DNA of 64,000 nt from Magnolia sinica. Lineage: Eukaryota > Streptophyta > Magnoliopsida > Magnoliales > Magnoliaceae. The position numbers were made by a program, and so were the translations under genes. Below are positions 11,017-24,658 of this stretch, piece by piece. Numbering within the stretch: position 1 is the stretch's first letter; each line of letters begins with the position of its first letter. Under the pieces are notes generated by a model that had not been told where the DNA came from, did not search any database, and saw only the letters and a list, made by a program, of their open reading frames with translations. The stretch spans positions 372,001 through 436,000 of the forward strand of contig NC_080577.1 in NCBI RefSeq assembly GCF_029962835.1. Direction: 5' to 3'.

Positions 11017-12181
11017 AATGCAATGCTCTTCGCCATTCCCTTTTAATATTTCTTTCTTTTGGCAATGTAATATCTCTTCCCTGAGTGAGTGTTGTAAAAC
11101 TATTCAGCTATTAACACTTGTTTCTTTTATTTGAAAGGTTCATGGCATATTTTTGTTGTTTGTATGTAGTTGTATTTTGTGGGAATCCAATATTTACTAA
11201 TTAATTTTAAGGGCATGCGATGCAATGAAAATAAAAATATCAAACGTTTTGTTAGACGATTATTGCCTGAGTTTCTTTTTTTTTTGGGCCCCTTCTTAGA
11301 GGAGAGGAAAGCAACTTAACCAACTTTCCTATGGAGCTTAGTAACAAACGTTAATGTCTGGTTCTGCCAATGTGCACCCAAACGCACAATATGAGAGAGG
11401 GTCTACCTCAAAACAGCGTTTAGGCATCAAACATCCCTTTTGAGGGTGCACCCAAACAGGCCCCAATAGTCCCACATCATCCAAGGGTAAAAGTTACAAT
11501 TGGGCACATGCATCTTCCTTCCATTTGATGTTGATGAACAGTCCAGATCATCAACTATGTGTGCTCCATCCATGTCCAATTGCTATATTGTCCACGGTGG
11601 TTGGCTGTCCTTGCCATGCTAATTTGGTTTCAAGTCAGCTATCCACAAACAAATGTGGACCTATCACTTCTTTTTTAGGCCCAACGTTTTCTCAAACTGT
11701 CAATAAGAAGAAATCTAATTCGACCCAATCATTCTGATTTTTGAGCATGTCTCATCCAGCCAGTTGCGAGCTATAATTTAGGGGACTTAGCATCACCTGC
11801 TCTTCTTAAAAGGGGGAAACAGATAACAAAGAATCCAAATCCACAGCACATCCATTTCACTACATGAACTTCTCTATGCCAACTGCAAAAGAACATGTAT
11901 ACTCTGGAATCCAAAATAAAACTGGACAAAACCATAACTACGGAATCAAACAACTATTGCTAGTTATGCATAGCTCCCTATCTCAGTAGGTTCCAGGCAG
12001 TCAACAAATACATAGGCAGTCAGTTTAATGCATAGGAAGAGGCCCCTCGGTTAGGATGCCCAAGCTTCCTGTCCTTCCTGCATCCCCTGTAGAGTATGCC
12101 TGGGTTTGTCCACCAGATTTGGTGCTGTTCTGTTTGCAATGAGCATCTGCAGTTGCACCTAACTGGTGGCAGTTGGGTTTG
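10908..12181. other. Convergent intergenic region with GA microsatellite and MITE-like debris
   Basis: The region holds the 3' flanks of two convergent genes. A (GA)n run of about 42 bp sits at 10973-11014, just after the membrane-protein stop. A stretch at about 11286-11465 begins GGGCCCC and ends GGTGCACCCAAACAGGCCCC. That ending resembles the right end of a Tourist-like MITE, but I found no matching left end. No coding exon is evident apart from a possible continuation of the PIAL C-terminus at 12025-12180, treated separately. Confidence 0.45.
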
Positions 12182-12781
12182 TCACAGCAGTCTGGCTTGT
12201 GCCGGTGGGGTGGGTTGAACAATGAGTTGGCTGAGAGCAGCTGAATAAGTCCTTCCCATAAGGCTTCCCCTCATCCGCCCTGTGGGCCGCCAGTTCTGCT
12301 CTGATGGCAGTTCTGTCACACTGTCAATCATAGGAGCTGGTTGTGCCCCACCCAAGTTCCATCTGTGCTCTCCCATGGTTAGCCTAATACCATTGGCATT
12401 CGTGGGGTAAGATGATATTGTTCTGGGAGCTTCTGAACCTGCCACTGCTGGTGGCCCTGCTATCTGTGAGGACTGATGGGGAACCATTAATTGAGTGCGT
12501 TGGTTAGTTGCACTTCCTGCTGCCAGATCGACACCTTGGCTTGTTTGCTGAACATGCAATGATGGCACACGAGAAGATTGGCGGAGCATATTCTCAAGGT
12601 GGCTAATAGTTTGAGAGACCCTCATGCATGCAGGATGCTGATATTGTGGATTTTGGTGGCGTGGAGGAGGCCCAGGGGAAGCTCTATAAGCACTTGCTTG
12701 ATTCTGGTGGCCTGTTGCCAGATGGCTGCTCCCCTGTTGGAATGATTGGTTTGGAATATAAAGATCCTGACTATCCCAATT
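12182..12781 (-). CDS. PIAL2: PIAL last exon, possibly ending early
   Basis: This exon follows the acceptor TTTTTGTCACAG. It encodes [16 protein letters not shown], a Gln/Pro/Ser-rich region, [13 protein letters not shown] and the conserved block [20 protein letters not shown]. It stops at TGA 12182-12184 soon after [12 protein letters not shown]. From memory, homologues continue further. The other two frames downstream contain VQLQMLIANR and SLGILTEGPLPMH, which resemble such an extension. The stop may therefore reflect a one-base shift in this allele or assembly, or a genuine short end. Confidence 0.85.
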   Translation of the reverse strand, partial: NWDSQDLYIPNQSFQQGSSHLATGHQNQASAYRASPGPPPRHQNPQYQHPACMRVSQTISHLENMLRQSSRVPSLHVQQTSQGVDLAAGSATNQRTQLMVPHQSSQIAGPPAVAGSEAPRTISSYPTNANGIRLTMGEHRWNLGGAQPAPMIDSVTELPSEQNWRPTGRMRGSLMGRTYSAALSQLIVQPTPPAQARLL

Positions 12782-15700
12782 CTGTGACAAAAAGCAACTA
12801 CATCAATCAGGAAAACCACCACATGGTAGGGAAAAAAGGAAATGATATCAGAACAGTTGAGTAACAAATTCATAAGGAAACCTTCAAAGGTGAAAAAAAT
12901 TTCAGCTATTTCATTCATAAAGTCACTAAAACTGATTTCGAATGTGCAACTGAGTCGAACTGCCATATCCAGTTCAATCAAGATGAAAGGACCAAATCAT
13001 GAACATTTCCTAGCATTCATGATGAGGAAGTAGCTGTTGAATAGCAGTTGCATTCCTTTCAACAAAGCTTGAAAATAGTGCAACTGCAATTTGTAACTGG
13101 CCCCTTTGTGTGAACAGTACAGAAGGTATTACAATTTGGTCATTTCCACGTCCCTGAAGAAATTATTGCAATTCAATTCAATTGTGTACCCAAGTGCACA
13201 ATACATCTCAGCAACAGCAGAACAGATGCTAGACTAATCATGCTGGTGCTTTGTTGTAAATGCTTCAAACTTGTACAAAATTAAGTGCTGAAATCAAGGA
13301 TGACAGACGGTGTATACTGGCAACTAGATCAGATTCATGGCCTATCTGATTGAGTCAGCATTTGGAGAGTGAATTAGCAACATGATAATGCCTCTCAATC
13401 ACCAAGGTGGAAGTTTCTTTAAACGGCCCAAAGTCTTGCCAAGATTGCTTGTATTCAGAAATGGATGCTCAAAATTTTAGCTTGACCTGATCTGGTAACA
13501 GGTCAGAGGGATTTATGAGTCTCTTATTATAGTTCATAAACATTGTATCAGAAATATTGCTCATCAAGTGTCACATTGATACGCCAAAGTTCTTTTTGGG
13601 ATAAAATGCATGCACCGGGGAGAGCAATAACAGGCAGGAAATGCGAAATTCGGGACTTTTCTGACCATGCACCACATGATGTTTATACTGTGTTTAATTT
13701 CTGCAGCATCTGAGTCGTAGAAATACTGTTAACAGAAAAAGTAGAAGAATGGTCCACATTCAACAGAAACAGGCCTAAGATCTGCTGCCACTATTTCCAA
13801 TCTGGAAGCGGTTTTTTGGGACATCCCCCATTTATGCATCGACCATTGGATCATCAGTCTGGATTCCGGAACACTCCCATGTGTAGGTTTGAATGCTCTG
13901 GATTCTGGAACACTCCCACGAGTCTGGACAGGTGCCACAGGACACTGCACATCCTGTGGCATAGGATTGGATAAATTCCTCACTGAAAATATATGAATCG
14001 GGAATTTTGCATGGTTTCACTCTTCCCTAAGGGCCTACTTGGATGCATGGAAAGGAAAGGAAATGAAACATAATTTCCCATGAAACAAATTTTCTATTGT
14101 TTGTCAAGACTTTTGTGAGAATTGACAGTTAAACACCATTTCTCACTTTTCCTTTTTGTTGGAAAATCAACAATTTATTTTCCCACCTCCGCCTAAGAAA
14201 CACATTTTCCTACAATTGAAGAAAAATGAATTTCTCAACATTCAAACATGTGCCACCACCCATCTCCAATCGCCTCACATGTGCCATGTATCCAAATTTT
14301 CCATCATCCATCTTCTATTTTGTCACACATGTGCCACCATCCATCTTCACTTGGGCCCCACAAGTACAAAGCACCTCAAATGTGCTGCGTATGCCAACTT
14401 TCCATTGTCCATCTCTTGTTGTGTCACGTGTGCCACCATCCATCTTCACTTGGGCCCCACATGTACAAAGTGCCTCACATGTGCCAAATGTTCTAACTTT
14501 CCATTGTCTATCCTTTTTTCTGTCATACATGTGCCACCATCCATATTTTGCTTTTGCCCCACATGCGCAAAGCGCCCACGTGTCACTGTACCACGTGCAT
14601 TTGACAAAATATGGCATGTGCCAATGTGCCTATGCGCACGTGCCGCCATCTACCTCAAGTGCTCAAATGTGCTGACGTGTTGCTTGTGTCACATGTGCCA
14701 CCATGCAACTTCAAGCACCCCTCATGTGTCAAGTGTGACACCATTAAGCTTAAGACCCACAAGTGCCATCATCTATCTTTGAATGTTCCATCTATGTCAT
14801 GTGTTAATCTATCACATACCAATAACCACCACAATAAATTGGAAAACATGCCCCAAAATTTCTAGAAGCATCTTATTTAAAAACAAACATGGAAAACAAA
14901 GTTTCATTTCCCATGCTTTCCTCAAATCCAAAGCCCTAAAGATGAAGAATTTCAAAGAAATCAACAAGTCAGAAAGAAAACAAATTTACAGTACATTGGT
15001 TTTAAGCCTGGAACACACTATGGGTAAGGTAAAATTACTAGACATAAATTCTATGGTATAAAGATTCCAAGTACTGTAATTTGAAGGATTGGGTGGAAGC
15101 TTAAAATTTTCAATCTTCTCTTCTTGCGTTTGAGGGTGCTTTTGCTGGGAGGGTGTTGTACTTTTGTATACTTGTATATTTGTATGCTTTGGCTTGGGCC
15201 TTTTTAAAAAATATATCATTATTGTTCAAAAAAGAAAAAAGAAAAAAGATTCCAAGTACTAAAATATAAACATATTAAGTTATTGACATGAAGGCACACA
15301 AACATTTGTTCCCGTCTTCCTCCATTCTTCTAAAATATTGAGGATCATCTCGCACATGACATGTAGTCCTTTACCATTACATAGAAGTGGGCCCATGGTT
15401 CTGTGGTCCAGACCATTGATCTGATGGGCCCCTCCCTGGATGGACCATGCTCGAAATCTCCCTGGCAGGATAAACCTAACCCTTCAATTGGTGGCCCTAG
15501 AATAAACAGTTACGAATAAATACAAAAAGAGCCTGCATTGAACTGCAGAAAGGCCAAGGTTTGAATAGCTGGATCTTCCAATCTGAGAGATTTTTTTGGG
15601 ACTATTCATTGAAGATCAACAGCCTGGATCATTGAAACATGCACCAACCTCTTTAGAATCAACGGTTGAGAACAGTGTGGCCTGTGCTAGAGGATCATAT

Positions 15701-18700
15701 AATATCCTCTAGAATAACATTTAGAACTGCTAATGGCTGTCAACTTAAAACTGTTTAAGTCTCATTTTTAATATGGTAACTACTCTATGTAATCCTTTGT
15801 CAGGTGGCATGAACTATGTTAAAGTGGTGTGGACACAGATTTGAGATGAAACAACATCGGTTGAAAACAGTAAGTCAGCGAACCATGAATGATAATTTCT
15901 TAAGCAAGTCATATCAACAACAGATTACTCAACCATGGATCCCACTTATACAAACTGTACGCCCTGATTGTACCATATGTGTCTAGCTGATCCAAATAGC
16001 TGGGGCAGGGCTAGCTGAACCCATGGATGGCTTTAGGAATCCTGTTTCAACACACGAGCGTGTGTCTTCACACATTCTTAGGCTGAAGATTGTATAAGAC
16101 CACCATTAATTTACCATTAATTTTTTTGCCATTAGTTCATAAAAAATGATATATGGAACTGGTTGAAACGTATTGGAGATGGAGGGTAAGCATGGGGAAT
16201 GCAGTTTGTTTTTAATTTTTTTAATTTTTTAATTTTTTAATTTTTTTAATTTTTAATTTTTAATTTTTTAAAGCTTGGAACTTGTTGATTTATATATTGA
16301 AACAATTCTCACCTTTTCTCTATTTAATGTTTTGTTGTCATACTTGATGAGTTTAACCTTTACAAATTTGTCCTTTTGGGACATTCAAGTTCAGAATTAG
16401 GCATGATCGTGTTGACATGCAAGCTGTGTTCATTAAACATGTATAGGTAGGTTCTCTGCTGCTCTTTGCAGCCAACTTGGGCATGTCCTTACCACTATTG
16501 GTCGGGTGGTTGTAAATGTGTGCTTCAGTGCTCACTTCGTCTTGTGTTTATTTTATTACATGATATGAGGGGATTTCATCTGTGTACCTCGTGCTCAATG
16601 GTACGTGTGGTGACCCTGTCCACGACCTTCCACTTGCTTGCCCTTTGGGGTGCGCTGCGCGCAAGCAAGTCAAATGGGAGCTGGTACTGGGTGGGGTCAT
16701 GTTAGCATGCAAACCTTGCCAACGTGAGCCACTGCCATGGCTGGTTCTTGAGCCAGGTAGAAGATGAAGGTTGACGTCCAGTGGGCAGCTGATTGTATGA
16801 TTTGCCAATCCAACATTTAAAATCTGACTCCAAATTGCAAGGAGAAAGGCTAAGATTATGGTGCTGATTCATTCATTCATTGTGAACGTAAAGTGGGACT
16901 GATGCAATTTATATACTTTGGGCTGCAATAACATTGACATGAATTTGTGTTTCAGAAAAAAAGGGATGAAGAAATCTAACCTGTGTCATGGTGTGAGGCT
17001 GCAATGAAGATGAAGCAACATCAGAAGTCGACAGAGGATTTGGTTGTGTCTGTGTGACCTGCTGCCTTTCGAAGTCACAGCCTAAGAAATTAAAACTATC
17101 TGGAGTAGCCATCACAGCAGGGGATGCTGGGGAAGCAACAGGAGGGGTGCTATTGCAGATCATGGAATTGACACCCAGTAAACTTGTTCGTGGCCTTTGC
17201 TGATGCGAAATGGGTCCTTGTGTCTGGGCTGGAAGGGCCTGAATTGCTATGGGGGCTCTGCTGACATGTCTAGGTATTAATCTTCTATCGGTTTCACGGC
17301 CTACAATTGAATTTCCAAATTGTGGCTGTTGTAACTGCATGTTTTCAGTGGTTGCAGATTGCCTGGCTTGTCGCGCAGTCTCAATAGTGACTGCTGGTTG
17401 ATTGATGCCACATCCATCCATGGGATCTTGATTAAGCACAGGTGAAACAGCAGTTCTTAGCACTGGAGCCTGCAAGGCACCAATGGTAAAGGATTCTGAA
17501 ATGCCTGTATGGCCATCCATTCTAGCAACAGGTACTTCTGATCCATTGGAAGCAGATGACAAAATCCTCGACAAGATAGTATGACCTGTTTGACAAGCAT
17601 CTTCTTGTACCGTCTCTGAGGTACTTCTAAGAAGTGGAGACTCAGAAAGATTTTGAGTAACAGAAAAACCTAGATGAATACCCTGAAAAGGTTTCCTATC
17701 TTCAGATTCACAGGTATTTGTGTAATGCTGGTTCACATAGCCCATTGAAGTGTCTGCTTCTGTAGAATTGATCCCCACATCTCTGTCATCAGTTTCTTCC
17801 GTAGTAAGATCCACAACATTGGTTTGGATATCTTGGGACGTAGATTCACACTGCTCTAGTCCATCTTGATGGCCAGGAAGTGCTACATTTTGTGGTTGAT
17901 TAGTATGGTCATCATGTTCGGCAATAAGTTTCCAAGATCCATCTGCTGAGATAAGTACATCAGTGATGTCCTCTCCTGCCTCTTCCAATAGCTGAACAGG
18001 AAAGAATAGGTTATTTAAATGGGAAAGTGCTCTGCAGTCTATGCAAAACCAGAACTACTTGCCTTAACCATATTTTGATCAATACGCAAGTCTGTGCAGC
18101 AAACAGGCTGGTTACAATGAGCACAACGCCAGGATGGCTTTCTTGAATTCATTTCCATGAAGTTGTCATAATCAAAACACTACAAAAAGAAAAGAAGTAA
18201 AAAAAATGCATTTTTAAATTCCATGATTGTGGTCAAATATCGTGTAGCTCTCACCTGATGGTGTCTGCAGAGATGTCCTTTTACAGGGGTTTTGATACGT
18301 CTAAAGCTGTTAACAATGAACAAGGAAGAAAATGCAGTAACTCAAATACTTGCCAAACATGCACAGGTAGGGTAATTAGGTCATCCTGAGATTAAAGCTT
18401 GTATGGATTATGATACATGTTACTACATCTTCTAGTTTGTAAGAAAAAAAGATGGTCAAAATAATGAAGTACCATGTTCATGTACACGGTTCAAAGAGTT
18501 ATCAACACAATACTAGCTAAGGCCAACTTAAGCAACTTGCCATGTTTATTTTGTCCAGTAAGGAGGCATTGCACTGCCTATTCCTCTACGCCAATGAAAG
18601 TTTTTCGTATGCTACATTCAGAGTTGGTTCAGAGATTTAGATGGTCTGGGGTTACCTTAGAAACCATGTCATGTGTATAGTGGATGAGTCATCACCATTT

Positions 18701-21700
18701 TTTAAAATGGTGGCGAACTATCATGGAGTCATCATTCTCATCATCATTGTCTAAGCCTTATCCCAATTAATTGGAGTTGGCTACACGAATCTTTTTCCGC
18801 CATTCCACTCTATGCCTTCAGTTAGACGATAGTTCAAGTCCTTTTGTACTACCTCCATCCATGTCCTTTTGGGCCTTCAACTTGTACCAACTCACTCCTA
18901 ACTGGCGCAATTCTTAGTTTCCATTTCACATGACCATACCATCTAAGTTTACTTTCCCTCATCTTATTACCTATTGGTGCTACTCCCAAGTTCCCTTGAA
19001 TGCATTCATTTCTAATTCTATTCTTCCTCGTCTTGCCACTCATCCATCTCAACATTCTGATTTTAGGTACACTCATCCTATGAATATGTTATTCCTTAAC
19101 TACCCAACATTCCATCCCATAAAGCATGGCTGGTCTTATAGCTATCCTATAAAATTTCCCTTTCAGTTTGAGTGGTACACGGCAATTACATAAAACTCTA
19201 GAGGCACATCCATTTCTTCCACCCAGCTTGAATTCTATGGGCAACATCCTTCTCAATCTCTCCACTAATGAATTATTGACCTAAGGTATCAAAAGTGGTC
19301 ATTTTGGGAATTTCTTGGTCAACAATCTTAAGTAATTTCTTGTTTTCACTCCTATTATTACTAAAATTGCACGCCATGTACTTTGTTTAGTTTGACTAAT
19401 TTTTTAAATCCTTTAGATTCTAAAGCACCCCTGCATAAATCTAGCTTTGTGCCTATGCCCTCCTATGTCATCTGCAAACAACATACACCATGATATCTCT
19501 TCTTGTAAATGCCTCGTTAACTCGTTCATAACCAATGCAAAAAGGTACAGGCTCAATGACAACCCTTAGTGCAAGCTTATAGTAATTGGGAACTCAGTTT
19601 TCTCTCCACTAGTGGTCCTCACATTTGTTAATGCTCCCTCACACACACACACACACACACACATATAGGGAAAAGGTACTATGCGGTCGAGCTCATGGGA
19701 ACTTCCCATGAGGTCGAGCTGTGTGGGCCCCACCGTGATGCTTGTCGAACATCTACCCCATCAGTCAGATGCACCATTCCATGGTGGGCCTAGGTTTCAA
19801 AAATCAAGTCAATCTGTGACTTGTGTGGGCCACACCACATACAGAAGTTGAGAGGGGCTACCCTCCATTAACAAATTCATAATCATTTGTTGGGTCCACC
19901 GAGATGTGGTTTGCAAATCCAGCCCATCCATTATGTGTGTCCCACTTGGATGAGGGTTAAGACCAAGTTTCAGACGCATCCAAATTTCAGTTGGGCCCCA
20001 CCAAGTGCTTTTATATGTTTTAGGCATGTCTTCACATGCTTTTAGATGGTATGGCCCACCTGAGTTCCGTATATGGCTGATTTTTGGGATATCCCATAAT
20101 TTAAAGGGGACCCATCAAATGCACGGTGTTGATGGTTGACAAGCATCACGGTGGGGCCCACACAGCTCAACCTCATGGGAAGTTCCCATGAGCATGACCG
20201 CATATTACCTTTTCCCATATATATATATATATATATATCCTCTTGAAACTCTTTTCTTTCCCAACACCCACCGGATTAACTCTTTACAGACCCTATTGTA
20301 TACTGTTTCTAAGTCAATTAAGACCATGTGGAGATCCTTCCTCCTCTCCCTATATTTTTCCATCAATTGTCTAAGTAGGAAAATAGGTTCAGTGGGAGAC
20401 CTACCGGGCATGAAACCAAACTGATCATGTCATATAGTCATCTCATGCCTTAGTCTTTGCTCAATCACTCTCCCAAAGATTCATAGTAGGCTTTGTAAGT
20501 TTAATCCCACTATAGTTACGTGTAGCTTTGTCTATCTCATTTATTCGTATAAATAACTACCATGGTACTTTTCTTTCATTTGTTTGGCATTTTCTTCTAA
20601 CTCACAATCTTATTGAATAACTTTATTAATCAAAATAAACTAGTATCTCCCATACACTCCCAAACCTCATTAGTATACCAACTGGTTCGATGGTCTTTCC
20701 TCTTTTCATCTTTTTTAAAGCTCCTTTCACTTTGGATGTCCTTATCCTACGAAAGCATTTATGGTCTTTGTTGTCATTTGAGTTTATGATTCCTTCTATG
20801 TCTATGCTCACAGAGTGGTGAGATGATCATACCATTGTTGCGCCAATGCGTGGCATGAACTCCGTGCAAGCTATTGTGGTTTATTAAGGGTCGTATCCTG
20901 GTTATAGCTGACATGTCTCTTGACCACAGACGAGATTCAACTACAAGAGTGCTGTGGGTGATGGACAGGTGACCACCAAGAGAGGTCCACTTGTTTCTTG
21001 GGCTACATGCATGTTGATGCTTGTTTTGAGCCCAATTCCTCTTACATGTCTTTTTAACGGTGAGTACATCATAGTGTGTTGTGATGGCATAACCTTGGGG
21101 ACGTGCCTGTCTTGTTTGTTGGACTGCTATGATCTAAATTTGATTGGCAAATTTTACATGATGGTTGGCGAGGCATCCACTACAATGGGAGGGTTCTGTT
21201 GGTGTTGATGATTGAGGATGCAAGTTGATGAGATGTTGGTATCGGTTGGGGTCCTCTCATTGCCCACAGATCGAGGGTGAGTCCTTCTCAACCAGGAGAC
21301 CTGAGCATTGGCGCACTGTGCACAATTCATCTCTATAGTCTATCACTATACCTGACAGTTCATTTCTAGCTCTGTCACTGTATCTCACAAGTCATCTCTA
21401 TGGAGGTCCCAATCACGGTTCACGGGATGGCTTGTTTTCAGAGATCCAACATAGGAATCTTTGTGTGCGATCCAGGAGGATGACAGAACCTTTCCTTGTG
21501 GGCCCCACAGACCCGCATCATATGGCTGGGCCCTCGAACATGTCAAATACCTAAAGTGGCAACTCTACAAGTGACGATGATGATAAGTAGAGAACAGTTC
21601 TCTCAAACAAAGGGAGTCTGATGTAGGTCATGTGGGCCTCAATTATCTTGAGGGTCGAGATCAGGTAAGACAAAGGGCCACATGATAGGCGGTATGAGCA

Positions 21701-24613
21701 CATTGGGGATCCTTCTGATTTCTACAGCAAGGGCAAGCATCTAAGGGGTATGTCAGTAATTTCCTTTTGTTGTTGGTTAGTTGTTAGCCAGTGAGTTACA
21801 AAAGGTTGTTAAGAGTCAATTTTGGTTTGTTGACAGTTAGGTGTGCTTAGCACGCTAATCACAGAATTTGCTAGAAGTTAGACATGAGTTTGTTGTAAGA
21901 AGACTATAAATATCATGTAATAAGCATTGTAAAATAGTGTTGGGACTTGGGAGATTGTATTGAAATTTCAGCAATATTTGAGAGAAGAGGGTTGAGAATC
22001 TTTTCCCTTGTGTGTTTGGATTGACAAATTGCTATCCAAAACCTGGGAAACCACAATTCTCCTACTTTCCTGTGCATTTGGAAGTTGTCCAGTTTCCGTC
22101 AAGATGTGAAGATCATTGATCTGGGGTTACGTTAGTAAATTCCACAATTAAACTCAGTGTGATATTTTGTCACTGCATCAAAGAAATACTTGGCAGGATG
22201 AAGGGTTAGACTTAACCACAGGTCCTTCTGCACTTGTGATATCCACAATTTATTTCTACTGTCATCCACTACAAAAAGTTAGAACCGGGTGAAGCATAAA
22301 CAAACTTTAAATGTTTACAAAACAACAAGTTAAATCATGATGACCATCATCACCATAACCTTGGGTCCACAAAACAACAGGTGGATGCAGGAGCAACATG
22401 AAGAACATTAAAAGACAAGAATTTGTAAAGATGACCTATAGCAAGGCTTCATCCAAGGATATCAAAGCATACCTTATCGGACAATTAAGTGATATTCTTG
22501 ATGGCCCCTCAATTATCTCATCATCTATTATCCAAAATCAAAACAAAAATTATATTAGCCATGCACCATTACATCCAGTACAAGATTGACACAAACTATG
22601 GAGTACAAAAAGAAAAGGTAGTGATATTAGATTGAATATCGAAAAGAGAATCCTCATTCAACAGAAGTTGTAAATGAAATAAATCTTTTTTTTTTTTTTC
22701 TTTGCTAGGTAAAATGAGATAAGTACAGAGTTTCTAATAGATAATATGGTAAATGCATTTCTTTCATCAAGCTTCTTGTAGTTTGTAACTTATGTGGCCA
22801 TCAAGTTCTAGAAAGTTATTTTTGAATGAAATTCAACTGTAAGAGAATGGATGTTGGGAATGTCTAGATAAAATAATTTTCAAGCGGTGCACTTGCTCAT
22901 CCACTAGAATGTTAAATAGAGAAAAAGTTGGTTGCTAGAAGAAAGAAAGTGGAAGAGCTATGTTTTAGGAAGTCCACATTCCAAACCACACAACTATGAA
23001 ATGCACACACAAAAAGCACTCTGCATGCATATTGAATGCACATTGGAGTTTGAGCATGAGGTTTTTTATATATAAAAAGAGATGGGAAACTATTTCTACA
23101 AAAAAACAGCCACCAGACCATAGGATCATGGCCTAGATATAAAATTCATAAGGTGTGTGAAGTGACAATGCAGTCTGGAGCTCAGTGATTCCTAACGAGT
23201 ATGTACCGTTGGGATGGTTCCCAGGTCTGTCAAACAGAGGGGACGGACGTTGCCAATAAATAAAATGGGTATCAATCGAATAGGAGCTCAATAGATACTT
23301 CAGGTTATGCGGGTGATATTGTCTGGCATTTGGTATCATGTGGAGGATTGGGGGTAAGATTCAGTTTTGGGAGGATATATGGGTAGGGACTCTTCTTTGG
23401 CCTACAACTTTCCCAGTTGTAGTATCTGTTTAAACAAAAGAGCTGTAATGGACTATCTGAGAGAAATGGGAACTTTCCCAGTCGAATCTTGCCACATGAG
23501 CAAAAAAAAGAAAAAAGAAAAGAAAATGGGTTGGGCTCGGGTTGATGAGATTGAGTAAAAACCAGGTCCGGTTCAGGCTGATTCTAACCCAAGCTAACCC
23601 AACCTGAGTTGCAACACTAATTCTAGATAATCGTTTCTGATTGTTGGTGAACACAGCCAAAGCAATGACTTTACTTTTCTTGGTTACCTGATGCAAGTGC
23701 AGTGTCAGCAGGTTGGATGTAATCTTCTGTTACTGTAGTATCAGAGGCTGATATCAAACTCATGTATGCTATCACTATGATATAATTGCCTGTAAAAAGA
23801 TTCGGTTTCATGTTAACACAAATTGTGACAGGAAGCATATGCTTTTTAGGTGACTTGTGATGGGAAAACAAACTTTATTATTATTATTATTATTATTATT
23901 GTTATTACTAATATTTAAACAGTGCTACACATAAATTTTATGTTCTGCGTACCGTTAAAATGCCCAATAGCTTGCATAACATTTGTCCCATATCTAAGCA
24001 TTGCAGTCACATCTGTTGGAAATTGTGGCCCACTGTCCTGATCAAGAAAAAAGCATAAACAGAAACAATAGCTACAGCCTCAATTCCCCATGCATGTATG
24101 AACACATTTCATCCAAATGTCCTCATGAAGCACACAAACCATTGAAACATTTGTCCTTCTCTCTACTCCTTTTCCGTTTAACATAAAACTGCAAAATGAA
24201 CAACATGATTAGAAGAAATCAATCAATAGTACTGGAAGGAGGAATTCATTCATACTTCACTTCTGGTGGACTTATAATACAAGACGATGTCTCCATCTTA
24301 TCCGTTTGAGCTACAAACAACCGCTGCACAGAGAAAATAACATTAAGCTGGTCAATAGCTTCAAAATACAGTGAATCTTAAGCAACTCTAGTTTTGATTA
24401 ATAAGCAGGCTTCGATAAGACACCATATGCATGCTAGAGAATTGAATACTTTCAGCTTACTAATTTGCAACCATTGAACTGTAAAAGGAGAATCACGCAT
24501 TTAAATCTGTCTCATACCATTGAAGAGGACAAGAGTAAACATGCACATGCTAACGTATAGTTGCACGAAGCGTGAAGTGAAGCGGCAACAAATTCGGGTG
24601 CAGGAGATGGGAA

Positions 24614-24658
<45 letters not shown>

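Noticed and set aside
12622..12981. 119-codon minus-strand frame overlapping the PIAL last exon
   Set aside because: It is out of frame with the conserved PIAL block and crosses the TTTTTGTCACAG acceptor; a shadow.
14156..14782. Open frames of 208, 149, 100 and 82 codons on both strands
   Set aside because: They arise from the roughly 100-bp tandem repeat, overlap in several frames and strands, and show no protein family.
20205..20411. Hydrophobic IYIYIYIY end of a frame considered as a membrane segment
   Set aside because: It is the translated (TA)n tract at the junction of the RTE LINE and the MITE.
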